Origin: Clostridiaceae bacterium
GTDB lineage: Bacteria; Bacillota; Clostridia; Lachnospirales; Lachnospiraceae
DNA: 64,000 nucleotides
Assembly: GCA_910574345.1 (NCBI GenBank)
Contig: CAJSZV010000013.1
Coordinates: 35,010-99,009, forward strand
Direction of reading: 5' to 3'
Shown here: positions 1-6,725 of the stretch, piece by piece
How positions within the stretch are numbered: position 1 is the stretch's first letter
How the letters are laid out: each line of letters starts with the position of its first letter
Notes under the pieces: model-generated
Database searches by the model: none
What the model was told of the DNA's origin: nothing
The model's input: only the letters and a program-made list of their open reading frames with translations
Translations under genes and position numbers: made by a program

Positions 1-91
1 CCTCCGCCCACAATACCCGGCCCTGCCATGTTGCATTCTGACGATATAATACATTGACAAGAAATGTCTGCCGTTTTTGCTTTTTTTCCAA
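1..91 (-). CDS. NATWQG-motif small protein, divergent partial copy running off the window
   Basis: This is the mirror image of the gene starting at 325, because it lies in the left inverted-repeat arm. The TTG start codon reads on the minus strand at 91-89, and the same AGAGG-type ribosome site precedes it. Only 30 codons are inside the window, identical to the first 30 of the right-hand copy and including the YRQNATWQG core. What follows beyond base 1 cannot be seen. Function unknown; see the full-length relative at 53147. Confidence 0.5.
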   Translation of the reverse strand, partial: MEKKQKRQTFLVNVLYRQNATWQGRVLWAE

Positions 92-415
92 ACTCCCCTA
101 CCTCTTTCCCTTACGGCTCTCCGGCCTTACCAAAAAGTTTACTTTTTGGCACATTGTTCAAAGCTCAAGAAACAATTTTATCTTACTATAATATCACCCA
201 AAAATCAAGAAAATTAACCGGCTTTTCAAGGGATTTGGAAAGAGTTTTTCAAAAATGTGCCCTGCACCAAAAAGTAAACTTTTTGGTAAGGCCGGAGAGC
301 CGTAAGGGAAAGAGGTAGGGGAGTTTGGAAAAAAAGCAAAAACGGCAGACATTTCTTGTCAATGTATTATATCGTCAGAATGCAACATGGCAGGGCCGGG
401 TATTGTGGGCGGAGG
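1..415. repeat. 149-bp perfect inverted repeat (1-149 / 267-415) with 117-bp loop
   Basis: Bases 1-149 are the exact reverse complement of 267-415; the left arm touches the window edge and may extend further. The inner end of each arm is itself a short palindrome, CCAAAAAGT and ACTTTTTGG around two bases. The loop (150-266) is AT-rich and holds a TATAAT at 187-192, but I see no good -35 on that strand. On the other strand TTGATT, 17 bases, TAAGAT can be read. The arms include the start and first codons of a small gene, so transcription from the loop could enter either divergent copy. It could be an invertible or duplicated segment, or a fold-back assembly artefact if position 1 is a contig end. 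Confidence 0.95.
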
Positions 416-573
416 AAGGAAAGACCTATTCATTCCGCAGTGCTTTGGAACTGATAAAACTCATAGATGGTGCATTGGAGGGAGCAGAAGCCGATGCATT
501 TGAAGAGGACACAGGGCATGTTGAGAAGGGAGGAAACCGTATGAGTCCAACGGACAATTTGTCCGCCACTTAA
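325..573 (+). CDS. NATWQG-motif small protein, N-terminally short copy
   Basis: Uncharacterised 82-residue protein. Residues 5-53 align well with the C-terminal half of the 160-residue protein at 53147, sharing YRQNATWQG, a following V-x-WAE, and FRSALEL-x-KLID. About 100 N-terminal residues of the longer relative are missing: the frame is closed by a TAG at 316, just upstream. A TTG start at 325 with AGAGG about ten bases before it could still allow expression. The first half of the coding region lies inside the inverted repeat, so the truncation may stem from the rearrangement that made the repeat. It sits upstream of the c-di-GMP riboswitches and the large surface protein, just as the long copy sits upstream of the fibro-slime protein. 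It may be a functional short form or a gene remnant. Confidence 0.5.
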   Translation: MEKKQKRQTFLVNVLYRQNATWQGRVLWAEEGKTYSFRSALELIKLIDGALEGAEADAFEEDTGHVEKGGNRMSPTDNLSAT

Positions 574-598
574 GTAAGCTGCATCAAAAAGTGGCGGA
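562..598 (+). terminator. Possible hairpin after the small gene
   Basis: TCCGCCACT (562-570) pairs with AGTGGCGGA (590-598), a nine-base stem with a 19-base loop that overlaps the stop codon at 571-573. There is no T-run, so intrinsic termination is doubtful. It could instead insulate the small gene from the promoter at 602-630. Confidence 0.35.
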
Positions 599-601
599 AG
601 G

Positions 602-630
602 GTACGGACTCTGTCTGTACAGAATATAAT
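602..630 (+). promoter_or_regulatory. Promoter with palindromic operator before the riboswitches
   Basis: A consensus TATAAT lies at 625-630, placing transcription start near 637, the 5' edge of the first aptamer. No recognisable -35 hexamer is present. Bases 602-620 instead form a near-perfect 19-bp palindrome, GTACGGAC-TCT-GTCTGTAC, with one mismatched pair. This suggests an activator-dependent promoter or a repressor site covering the -35 region. The promoter call is from sequence; the operator role is inference. Confidence 0.5.
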
Positions 631-632
631 GC

Positions 633-716
633 TCACAGAGGCAAACCATGGGAAACCATGGGACGCAAAGTCAGGGAGCTAAAGCATATGATATGCCATG
701 CCAGCCCGGCTGCTGA
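633..716 (+). promoter_or_regulatory. c-di-GMP-I riboswitch aptamer 1 (GEMM-I)
   Basis: Shows the class I order: GCAAACC, then a CCATG-GGAAAC-CATGG hairpin with a GNRA-type loop, then GGGACGCAAAG (GGGACGC at 660-666), CTAAA, a variable hairpin (GCATA-TGA-TATGC) and the closing GCCAGCC-x-GGCTGC strand. In this family the GAAA loop docks into the opposite stem and c-di-GMP binds at the three-way junction. It is the first of three copies spaced 83-84 bases apart ahead of the surface protein at 923. Confidence 0.88.
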
Positions 717-797
717 ACACAAGGGCAAACCATGGGAAACCATGGGACGCAAAACCAGGGAGCTAAAGCGTTTTTCGCTATGCCCGCCCGGTCGCTG
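717..797 (+). promoter_or_regulatory. c-di-GMP-I riboswitch aptamer 2 (GEMM-I)
   Basis: Second tandem copy, with GCAAACC, the CCATG-GGAAAC-CATGG hairpin, GGGACGC at 744-750, CTAAA and a short GCG-TTTTTC-GC hairpin. Two differences from copy 1 stand out. The receptor strand reads CGCAAAAC instead of CGCAAAGT. The closing strand reads GCCCGCCCGGTCGC, where copies 1 and 3 have GCCAGCCC. These changes may lower affinity, so this copy could be weaker or structural. Confidence 0.82.
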
Positions 798-898
798 ATT
801 CATATCAGCAAACCATGGGAAACTATGGGACGCAAAGCTATGGGGGCTAATGCGCTTTTGTGCGATGCCAGCCCAGCCGCCGGATACTTTGCATCCGA
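798..898 (+). promoter_or_regulatory. c-di-GMP-I riboswitch aptamer 3 and expression platform
   Basis: Third copy, with GCAAACC, a CCATG-GGAAAC-TATGG hairpin, GGGACGCAAAGC at 827-838, GGGGGCTAA, a GCGC-TTTT-GTGC hairpin and GCCAGCCCAGCCGCC. It is followed at once by a small stem, CGGAT/ATCCG (881-897), whose CTTTGC loop could pair with GCAAAG at 903-908, just ahead of the AAAGGAAG ribosome site. No T-run follows, so translational rather than termination control is more likely (inference). Confidence 0.85.
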
Positions 899-922
899 CT
901 TAGCAAAGAAAGGAAGAAAGTT

Positions 923-3900
923 ATGAGAAAGATAAAAAGGTATTGCAGACGAGGTTTTGCGATGCTGCTGGCATTTACTATGTGCATGGGACTGATGCAG
1001 AATGCGGCATTTGCTTCAACTGGAGAGAACAGCGTTGCTGAAGAGGTGGTTGAGGCGGAGAATATCGAAAGCAGCAGCGAAGAAACCATCGGAGAGGACA
1101 TTCAGGAAGACAGCGATCTGCAGGGAGGGACTGAGGAAGAGGGAAATTCTGTATCTGTGGAGATAATTAACATGGGAGAGGAAACAAACTCTCAGGATTC
1201 GTCAAACGGGGAAGAAGAATCACAGGCTCCAACAGAGGCAGAAGTGGATTCCCAGGCGCCGTCAGAGGAAGGAACAGATTCTCAGACACCGGCAGAAGGG
1301 AAAGAAGATTCACAGACATCGTCGGGAGAGGAAGCAGGCGTTCAGGAACCTTCCGAGAGCATGGATTCTCAAGAACCGACAGGAGCCGAAGAAGTACCTC
1401 AGGACCCAGCAGCAGGTGAAGAGGCTTCTCAGGAGACAGCCGCAGGGGAGACAGAAAGCGAAGATTCAACGGAAGACGTAACAGCTTCTGATGTTTTAGA
1501 GGAAGATGAGACACAGGCTCCCGAAGAGACCGAGACAGAAGAAGAGACAGCAGAAGAGACAGCAGCGGAAGCTTTGGAAGAGACCAAGGAAGACGAAACA
1601 GAGACAGTGGCAAAAATACAGGAGGAAACCTCTAAAACCGTCCTAACTTCTAAGGCCAGTGAGTGGAAGGATATCACCGACACCAAGCGTCCGGAAGCTA
1701 CAGAAGACGTGACTCATGATAAAGGCACATCCGATGATAAGCTGCATATCCAAGATAAAAACTGGGATATCTTCTATGATGCCGAAAAAGATGTATACAA
1801 AATCACATTCAATATTGGTAGTGATGCCGAGGCTTCGACTCAGGTTGTTGACTTGACAAAGGCTTTGGAACTGTTGGGACAGTATGCTGAGAGCGGCAAG
1901 CAGGAACTGCAGGATGCCATAGACGCCATTGAGAAGCCTGTGAAGGGTGATGCCGGCAAGGCGCCGGAAATGGGTGAGATCGACGTTGAGCAGCCTAAGG
2001 AACCTGAAAAGCCTGTGGCGCCGGATGCACCGGAGAAACCGCAGGAGCCGGAGAAGCCTGTGGAGCCAGGCAAGCCGGAGGGTATAGACGAGTCTTTGCA
2101 GAATGCGTGGGATACACTATTTGATAAGCTGAGTGGCAATGACAATCCTAATATCAACACCAAGGAAAATGTTTTGAAAGAAATGGAAGCCTTGGGGATT
2201 AATACTGGCGACAAATATGTCCAAGATTATGCTCAGTATATGGTGAGTAAGGCCGACAATGCTTTTCTGATTCATATTTTTGAAACGAAGGGTGAAGGCG
2301 GCAACGAGAGCATGTTTAAGTATTTCATGCAGTGGGAAAGTAGTTATAACGGGAAAGGTGAACCCACAGATGCTCAGATTGCCGAGGCGATCGCCAGTGT
2401 GCAGCGTCAGGATAATCGTCTGACTGTACCAGAATACACAGTTGACAAGAACTCAGAAGCATACAAGGAATACGAAGCCAGCATGGAAGAATACAGTTCT
2501 CAGTATGCTGAATACGAAACAAAGCTGAAAGAGTACGAAGCCGCCCAGGCAGAATGGCTTGAGAAGTATGGTGAGAATTCTCCCGAGTATCAGGCATATC
2601 TGGCCCAGATGGCCGAGTATCAGGTGAAACTGGACGCATACAATGCAGCGAAAGCAGAGGCAGAAGCAGAATATGCAGCGGCAGTGGCTGACTATGAGGC
2701 TAAGAAAGCCGAGATCGAGAAGAACTATGCAGATGACCAGGCCGCTTATGATGCAGCCATTGAGAAACTGAAAGCGGATTTTGACCGCCGGGTTGAAGCC
2801 GATGTTCTGCAGCCAGGCGATGTGAAGAAGTTTGAGCTCTATTTGACCAGCGATTCCAAGCACACCTACAAGTATCAGACAGGCAGTTTTACCCTGGCAA
2901 CTCCGGGCTGGAACAATCCCAACGGTACGGTGGCTGGTTTTGACGGCCAGATTCTTCCCGATGAGTATGTGGATCATGCAAAGTATCATGTGACGATGAC
3001 GGCAGATCCGATGCAGAACTTGTTTGATGCTATCGGAATGACAGACCCAAATCATCCGAACAACAAGAATAATATTCTTGGGGATGGACGCGTTGGTCTG
3101 GATTATGATGGTAACGGTTATGTGATCGGCTATCCCGGCTATTGGGAGAACGATATCAAGGAATTCTTAAGTAAATACGATGGGGAAACCCTGGGGGAAA
3201 AGCTGAACGCATACCTTTTGGATTACTATAATTCAAAAGACGGCACAAATTACACCACCATTAACGACCTGATTCAGAACAATCCCGAGGCACAGGTTGA
3301 ACTGACCAAGACTACTACCAGTGGCAATAAGTGGTTTAACCTTGATGGTGAGAAGTTCGTAGTGGATGCCCATCTGGAGACAGTCAAATACGATACATTC
3401 TATAAGCAGTTATTTAACTTCGCTTTCGGCGATGAAGAAGACATTAACAAGATCCTGGAAGGAGCCAAGTTTAATCCGGTGACCAACCGCTGGGAATATG
3501 AGAATGACTCCTGGACGGATAACGGCTATCAGAATGCATTGTACTACTACATGAACCATCAGGAGATCTGGCAGAAGACAGATGCTTACTTTAACTCTCT
3601 GCTGGACGGCGGTCTTTCCAAGGAACAGGCTACCTGGACCAGTCTGATGATGGCTCTGAATATCGATGGAGAACTGACCGGCAACGACTGGCAGGATACC
3701 AAGTGGCCCTGGTACAGTTCTATCGGTTTAGAACGGGTAGATATTGATTTTAACTTAAGCAAGAAAGACGGAGAGACCGGTGAGACCATCACCAAGAGCG
3801 AAACAGAGTTCCAGATTTACTACATTGATACGGTTAAGAATGAAGATGGTACAGAAACCAAAGTTAACATGTACTGCACTTACAATGAGGAAAGCAACTC

Positions 3901-4567
3901 CTACACATTCGTAACCACACCAAGCACCATCTGGACTAAAGATGGCCAGCTGAATATTGACTATGCCATGATGAAGGATATCGTTTATTATCTTCAGGAG
4001 ATGACAGCTCCTGAGGGTTATGAGCGGGATACCAATGTCTATATCGTTATGAATGAGGAAGACTACAACAAGCTGACAGAGGAAGACAGGGCCGCACTAG
4101 AAGGTACTTTCGACAAGTTCCTTGACATGGAAAAATCAAAAGATGGTCTGACCTTCGATACGGACTTTGTCAATGTAAAGATCGTACCGCCGACTCCGGA
4201 TCCAGAACCAACACCAGACCCAGATCCAGACCCGGACCCGGACCCAACGCCAGACCCCGATCCGGACCCCACACCAGATCCTGAGGACCCAGGCGATAGC
4301 GGAGACGAGCCCAATGAACCTGGAACAAGAATTCCTGATGTAGATGTACCATTGACCTTTATTCCGGACCCAGAAGTACCATTGGCCAATATTCCAAATG
4401 AAAATGTTCCTTTGGTTTCCATTATGGACTGGGATGTACCTTTAGCCAGTGTGCCGAGGACAGGAGATATTTCTACCGCATGGTATGCTATGACGATTCT
4501 GTCTGCATGCTGTCTGCTGGTAATGGGTATGCTGGATAAGAAAAAACGTGAGGAAGAAAACGGCTGA
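923..4567 (+). CDS. Large wall-anchored surface protein under c-di-GMP riboswitch control
   Basis: Secreted adhesin-like protein of 1,214 residues. The start at 923 follows AAAGGAAG and gives a clean signal peptide (residues 1-31, basic start, FAMLLAFTMCMGL core). Residues about 32-250 are a Glu/Ser/Thr/Gln-rich stalk with repeated SQ-x-P segments. Residues 505-625 are Tyr/Ala/Glu-rich, probably coiled coil, resembling streptococcal alanine-rich stalks. Residues 940-1085 include a CnaB/SpaA-like fold with a YYLQEMTAPEGY motif. A Pro-Asp repeat (1089-1126), four VPL-x-x-IP-type repeats, the sorting signal VPRTGD (from 1177), a membrane segment and a basic tail follow. The sortase at 4694 is the obvious anchoring enzyme. 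Expression is probably set by c-di-GMP through the three upstream aptamers. The ligand bound by the surface domain is unknown. Confidence 0.88.
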   Translation: MRKIKRYCRRGFAMLLAFTMCMGLMQNAAFASTGENSVAEEVVEAENIESSSEETIGEDIQEDSDLQGGTEEEGNSVSVEIINMGEETNSQDSSNGEEESQAPTEAEVDSQAPSEEGTDSQTPAEGKEDSQTSSGEEAGVQEPSESMDSQEPTGAEEVPQDPAAGEEASQETAAGETESEDSTEDVTASDVLEEDETQAPEETETEEETAEETAAEALEETKEDETETVAKIQEETSKTVLTSKASEWKDITDTKRPEATEDVTHDKGTSDDKLHIQDKNWDIFYDAEKDVYKITFNIGSDAEASTQVVDLTKALELLGQYAESGKQELQDAIDAIEKPVKGDAGKAPEMGEIDVEQPKEPEKPVAPDAPEKPQEPEKPVEPGKPEGIDESLQNAWDTLFDKLSGNDNPNINTKENVLKEMEALGINTGDKYVQDYAQYMVSKADNAFLIHIFETKGEGGNESMFKYFMQWESSYNGKGEPTDAQIAEAIASVQRQDNRLTVPEYTVDKNSEAYKEYEASMEEYSSQYAEYETKLKEYEAAQAEWLEKYGENSPEYQAYLAQMAEYQVKLDAYNAAKAEAEAEYAAAVADYEAKKAEIEKNYADDQAAYDAAIEKLKADFDRRVEADVLQPGDVKKFELYLTSDSKHTYKYQTGSFTLATPGWNNPNGTVAGFDGQILPDEYVDHAKYHVTMTADPMQNLFDAIGMTDPNHPNNKNNILGDGRVGLDYDGNGYVIGYPGYWENDIKEFLSKYDGETLGEKLNAYLLDYYNSKDGTNYTTINDLIQNNPEAQVELTKTTTSGNKWFNLDGEKFVVDAHLETVKYDTFYKQLFNFAFGDEEDINKILEGAKFNPVTNRWEYENDSWTDNGYQNALYYYMNHQEIWQKTDAYFNSLLDGGLSKEQATWTSLMMALNIDGELTGNDWQDTKWPWYSSIGLERVDIDFNLSKKDGETGETITKSETEFQIYYIDTVKNEDGTETKVNMYCTYNEESNSYTFVTTPSTIWTKDGQLNIDYAMMKDIVYYLQEMTAPEGYERDTNVYIVMNEEDYNKLTEEDRAALEGTFDKFLDMEKSKDGLTFDTDFVNVKIVPPTPDPEPTPDPDPDPDPDPTPDPDPDPTPDPEDPGDSGDEPNEPGTRIPDVDVPLTFIPDPEVPLANIPNENVPLVSIMDWDVPLASVPRTGDISTAWYAMTILSACCLLVMGMLDKKKREEENG

Positions 4568-4584
4568 TTGTCTTAGTGCAAGTG

Positions 4585-4618
4585 AACCGGAATCCACAAA
4601 AGCGGATTCCGGTTTTTT
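4585..4618 (+). terminator. Intrinsic terminator after the surface protein
   Basis: AACCGGAATCC pairs with GGATTCCGGTT across an eight-base loop and is followed by a T-run. It separates the surface-protein gene from the sortase, so sortase transcription may depend on readthrough or on its own promoter. Confidence 0.85.
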
Positions 4619-4693
4619 GCCCGAGCAGAGGGAGAAGCCTCCCCTGCTCCATTAAAAGTACAAAACAAGAAAGACTGAGACAAGGGAGGAATC

Positions 4694-5482
4694 ATGGAAG
4701 GGAAAAGGAAAAAATGGAAGAAAATGCTTATGGCTGTATCGGCCGTTATGCTGGCAGCAGGTCTTGCAGTGATTATACAAAAAAACCTGGATTATCAAAA
4801 AGGAGCGGATGATTATTCCGAGGCGGAACAAATAGCAGAAGCAGCAGAATGGAAGACGCCGGGAATCCGTGAATCCAAAGAAAAGGAAACCGTAGAGAAA
4901 GAATCAGACCCTTATATACAATCCCTTGCTCAGCTGAATATAGAGGCATTGAAAGAAATAAATGATGAAGTAATCGGATGGATTATGATACCGGACAGTG
5001 AAGTTTCCTACCCTCTTATACAGGGAGCGGACAACAGCTACTACCTGGAGAGAACATGGAAGAAAGAAAAAAGCGCCGTAGGTTCTATCTTTCTGGAATG
5101 TCAGGTGAGCAAAGACTTAAGTGATTTTAATACCATTATTTACGGACATAAGATGAGAAACGGTTCTATGTTCGGAAGTCTGGAACAATATAAAGAAGAA
5201 ACTTATTGGAGGGAGCATCCGAGGGTGTATATTGTCAGCGGGCAGGAAGTTCACCGCTATGAGATTTATGCTGTTTATGAAGCCGGGGTGCGCGACCTTA
5301 CCTACCATTTAAAGATAGAGGATCCGGAGAAAAAGGAAGAGTTTATACGATTTGGAAAAGAACACTCAGTGATTGATACAGGGATTGAGCCGACTGCGAG
5401 GGATCGGATCATAACCCTGTCAACCTGCACGGGAAGAGGCTACCGTACACGATGGGTGGTACAGGCGGCTGAATACAGATAA
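4694..5482 (+). CDS. Class B-type sortase
   Basis: Membrane-bound cysteine transpeptidase of 262 residues that cleaves a C-terminal sorting motif and joins the protein to the cell wall. An N-terminal anchor spans residues about 10-28. The catalytic set is visible: His in IIYGHKM, Cys in TLSTCTGRG, and the Arg of the YRTRWVV strand shortly after it. The long linker and the TLSTC-x-(10) arrangement fit the SrtB family better than SrtA. GGGAGGA precedes the ATG. It lies 126 bases after a surface protein ending in VPRTGD, its likely substrate. A second hairpin (GAGCAG/CTGCTC near 4623-4649) lies between the two genes. Confidence 0.88.
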   Translation: MEGKRKKWKKMLMAVSAVMLAAGLAVIIQKNLDYQKGADDYSEAEQIAEAAEWKTPGIRESKEKETVEKESDPYIQSLAQLNIEALKEINDEVIGWIMIPDSEVSYPLIQGADNSYYLERTWKKEKSAVGSIFLECQVSKDLSDFNTIIYGHKMRNGSMFGSLEQYKEETYWREHPRVYIVSGQEVHRYEIYAVYEAGVRDLTYHLKIEDPEKKEEFIRFGKEHSVIDTGIEPTARDRIITLSTCTGRGYRTRWVVQAAEYR

Positions 5483-5497
5483 ATTATAAAAATTTCC

Positions 5498-5525
5498 TTG
5501 ACAACTCATTATTATTTGTTATAAT
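5498..5525 (+). promoter_or_regulatory. Promoter of the str operon
   Basis: TTGACA at 5498-5503, 16 bases, TATAAT at 5520-5525. It directly precedes a 90-base leader and rpsL, as expected for a strong housekeeping promoter. The leader contains repeated GCGTGCAA words that may form a small hairpin. Confidence 0.85.
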
Positions 5526-5615
5526 GAGAAAGCGTGCAATTACACGTCATGTTTTTTGCGTGCAAAACAAGCTGACATACAGCAACCACAGACAATATCA
5601 CAGGAGGTGAAAAGA

Positions 5616-6035
5616 ATGCCAACATTTAACCAGTTAGTTAGAAAGGGAAGACAGACATCTGTTAAGAAATCTACTGCACCGGCTCTTCAGAGAGGCTACA
5701 ATTCTTTGCAGAAGCGTGCTACCAACACCTCTTCTCCTCAGAAGAGAGGCGTTTGCACCGCTGTTAAGACTGCCACTCCTAAGAAGCCCAACTCTGCTCT
5801 GAGAAAGATTGCCAGGGTACGTCTTTCCAACGGCATCGAAGTAACAAGCTATATTCCAGGCGAGGGACACAACCTTCAGGAGCATAGCGTTGTTCTGATC
5901 CGCGGAGGAAGAGTAAAAGACCTTCCAGGTACCAGATACCATATCGTAAGAGGTACATTGGATACGGCTGGCGTTGCCAACAGAAGGCAGGCCCGTTCCA
6001 AGTATGGCGCTAAGAGGCCGAAAGACAAGAAGTAA
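5616..6035 (+). CDS. rpsL: 30S ribosomal protein S12
   Basis: S12 sits at the decoding centre of the 30S subunit. The start at 5616 follows AGGAGGTG by the usual distance and begins [11 protein letters not shown], the conserved S12 N-terminus; an in-frame ATG at 5556 has no ribosome site. Length is 139 residues. Both lysines whose change gives streptomycin resistance are present, in [11 protein letters not shown] and in [11 protein letters not shown], so the sequence is the sensitive form at those sites. It is the first gene of the str operon. The usual upstream neighbours rpoB and rpoC are not here; a sortase gene precedes it instead. Confidence 0.98.
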   Translation: MPTFNQLVRKGRQTSVKKSTAPALQRGYNSLQKRATNTSSPQKRGVCTAVKTATPKKPNSALRKIARVRLSNGIEVTSYIPGEGHNLQEHSVVLIRGGRVKDLPGTRYHIVRGTLDTAGVANRRQARSKYGAKRPKDKK

Positions 6036-6239
6036 TTGATTTAAAATTGGAATCACTAACAGCAGTAAAATGGACATGAGACCTTTTGTCTCATCGTAGT
6101 GCCGGATTTGTGATATTGAACCTGTCGGTTGCAGGAAATAGACATCTTACAGGGTAGACAATTTCGGGCACCAGCACATTTTATGGAAACATGTGAGTAC
6201 CGATGAGTTAACGCAGAGATAGTTAAGGAGGGAAGTAAC
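6036..6239 (+). promoter_or_regulatory. Long rpsL-rpsG intercistronic region
   Basis: These 204 bases separate two genes that are usually close. A hairpin, ATGAGAC-CTTT-TGTCTCAT, stands near 6075-6094, and further short pairings are possible. No clear promoter was found. In enteric bacteria S7 represses its own translation at this junction, so an S7-binding element is a reasonable guess, but nothing here proves it. Confidence 0.3.
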
Positions 6240-6710
6240 GTGCCACGTAAAGGACATACTCAGAAAAGAGACGTATTGGCGGACCCGATCTACAACAATA
6301 AAGTTGTGACTAAGCTGATCAACAACATCATGTTGGATGGTAAGAAGGGTGTTGCCCAGAAGATCGTTTACGGCGCATTTGAACGTGTCGCAGAGAAGAC
6401 CGGCAAAGACGCTGTGGAAGTATTTGAAGAAGCTATGAACAACATTATGCCTGTACTGGAAGTAAAGGCGAAACGTATCGGCGGAGCTACCTATCAGGTG
6501 CCCATCGAGGTAAAGCCGGAGAGAAGACAGGCATTGGCCCTTCGTTGGCTGACCATGTTTTCACGCAAGAGAGGCGAGAAGACGCAGAAAGACAGACTGG
6601 CCAACGAGATTATGGATGCAGCAAATAACACCGGAGCTTCTGTAAAGAGAAAAGAAGATATGCATAAGATGGCAGAGGCTAACAAGGCATTTGCTCATTA
6701 CAGATTCTAA
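6240..6710 (+). CDS. rpsG: 30S ribosomal protein S7
   Basis: S7 nucleates assembly of the 30S head and contacts the E-site tRNA. It has the standard length of 156 residues, a GTG start and AAGGAGGG upstream. The N-terminus [16 protein letters not shown] and the segment [16 protein letters not shown] (here PIEVKPERR) are typical. It lies 204 bases after rpsL and 15 bases before fusA in the str operon. Confidence 0.98.
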   Translation: MPRKGHTQKRDVLADPIYNNKVVTKLINNIMLDGKKGVAQKIVYGAFERVAEKTGKDAVEVFEEAMNNIMPVLEVKAKRIGGATYQVPIEVKPERRQALALRWLTMFSRKRGEKTQKDRLANEIMDAANNTGASVKRKEDMHKMAEANKAFAHYRF

Positions 6711-6725
6711 TAGGAGGAACCACAA

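Noticed and set aside
187-192. TATAAT in the inverted-repeat loop as a promoter
   Set aside because: No -35 at a suitable distance on that strand; kept only as a possibility in the repeat entry.
64-318. 84-codon plus-strand frame spanning the inverted repeat loop
   Set aside because: It reads through the palindrome antisense to the small gene, has no ribosome site and no recognisable protein content.
633-898. Possible CRISPR-like array because of 83-84 base periodicity
   Set aside because: The repeated parts are long, imperfect and fold as riboswitch aptamers; there are no spacers or cas genes.
732-926. Open frame across riboswitch aptamers 2 and 3
   Set aside because: The DNA is explained by structured RNA with class I c-di-GMP motifs, and the frame repeats only because the aptamers do.
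4063-4422. Gly/Ser-rich minus-strand frame
   Set aside because: It is the antisense of the Pro-Asp repeat region of the adhesin.
4576-4812. Plus-strand frame after the adhesin
   Set aside because: It overlaps the terminator and the true start of the sortase in another frame.
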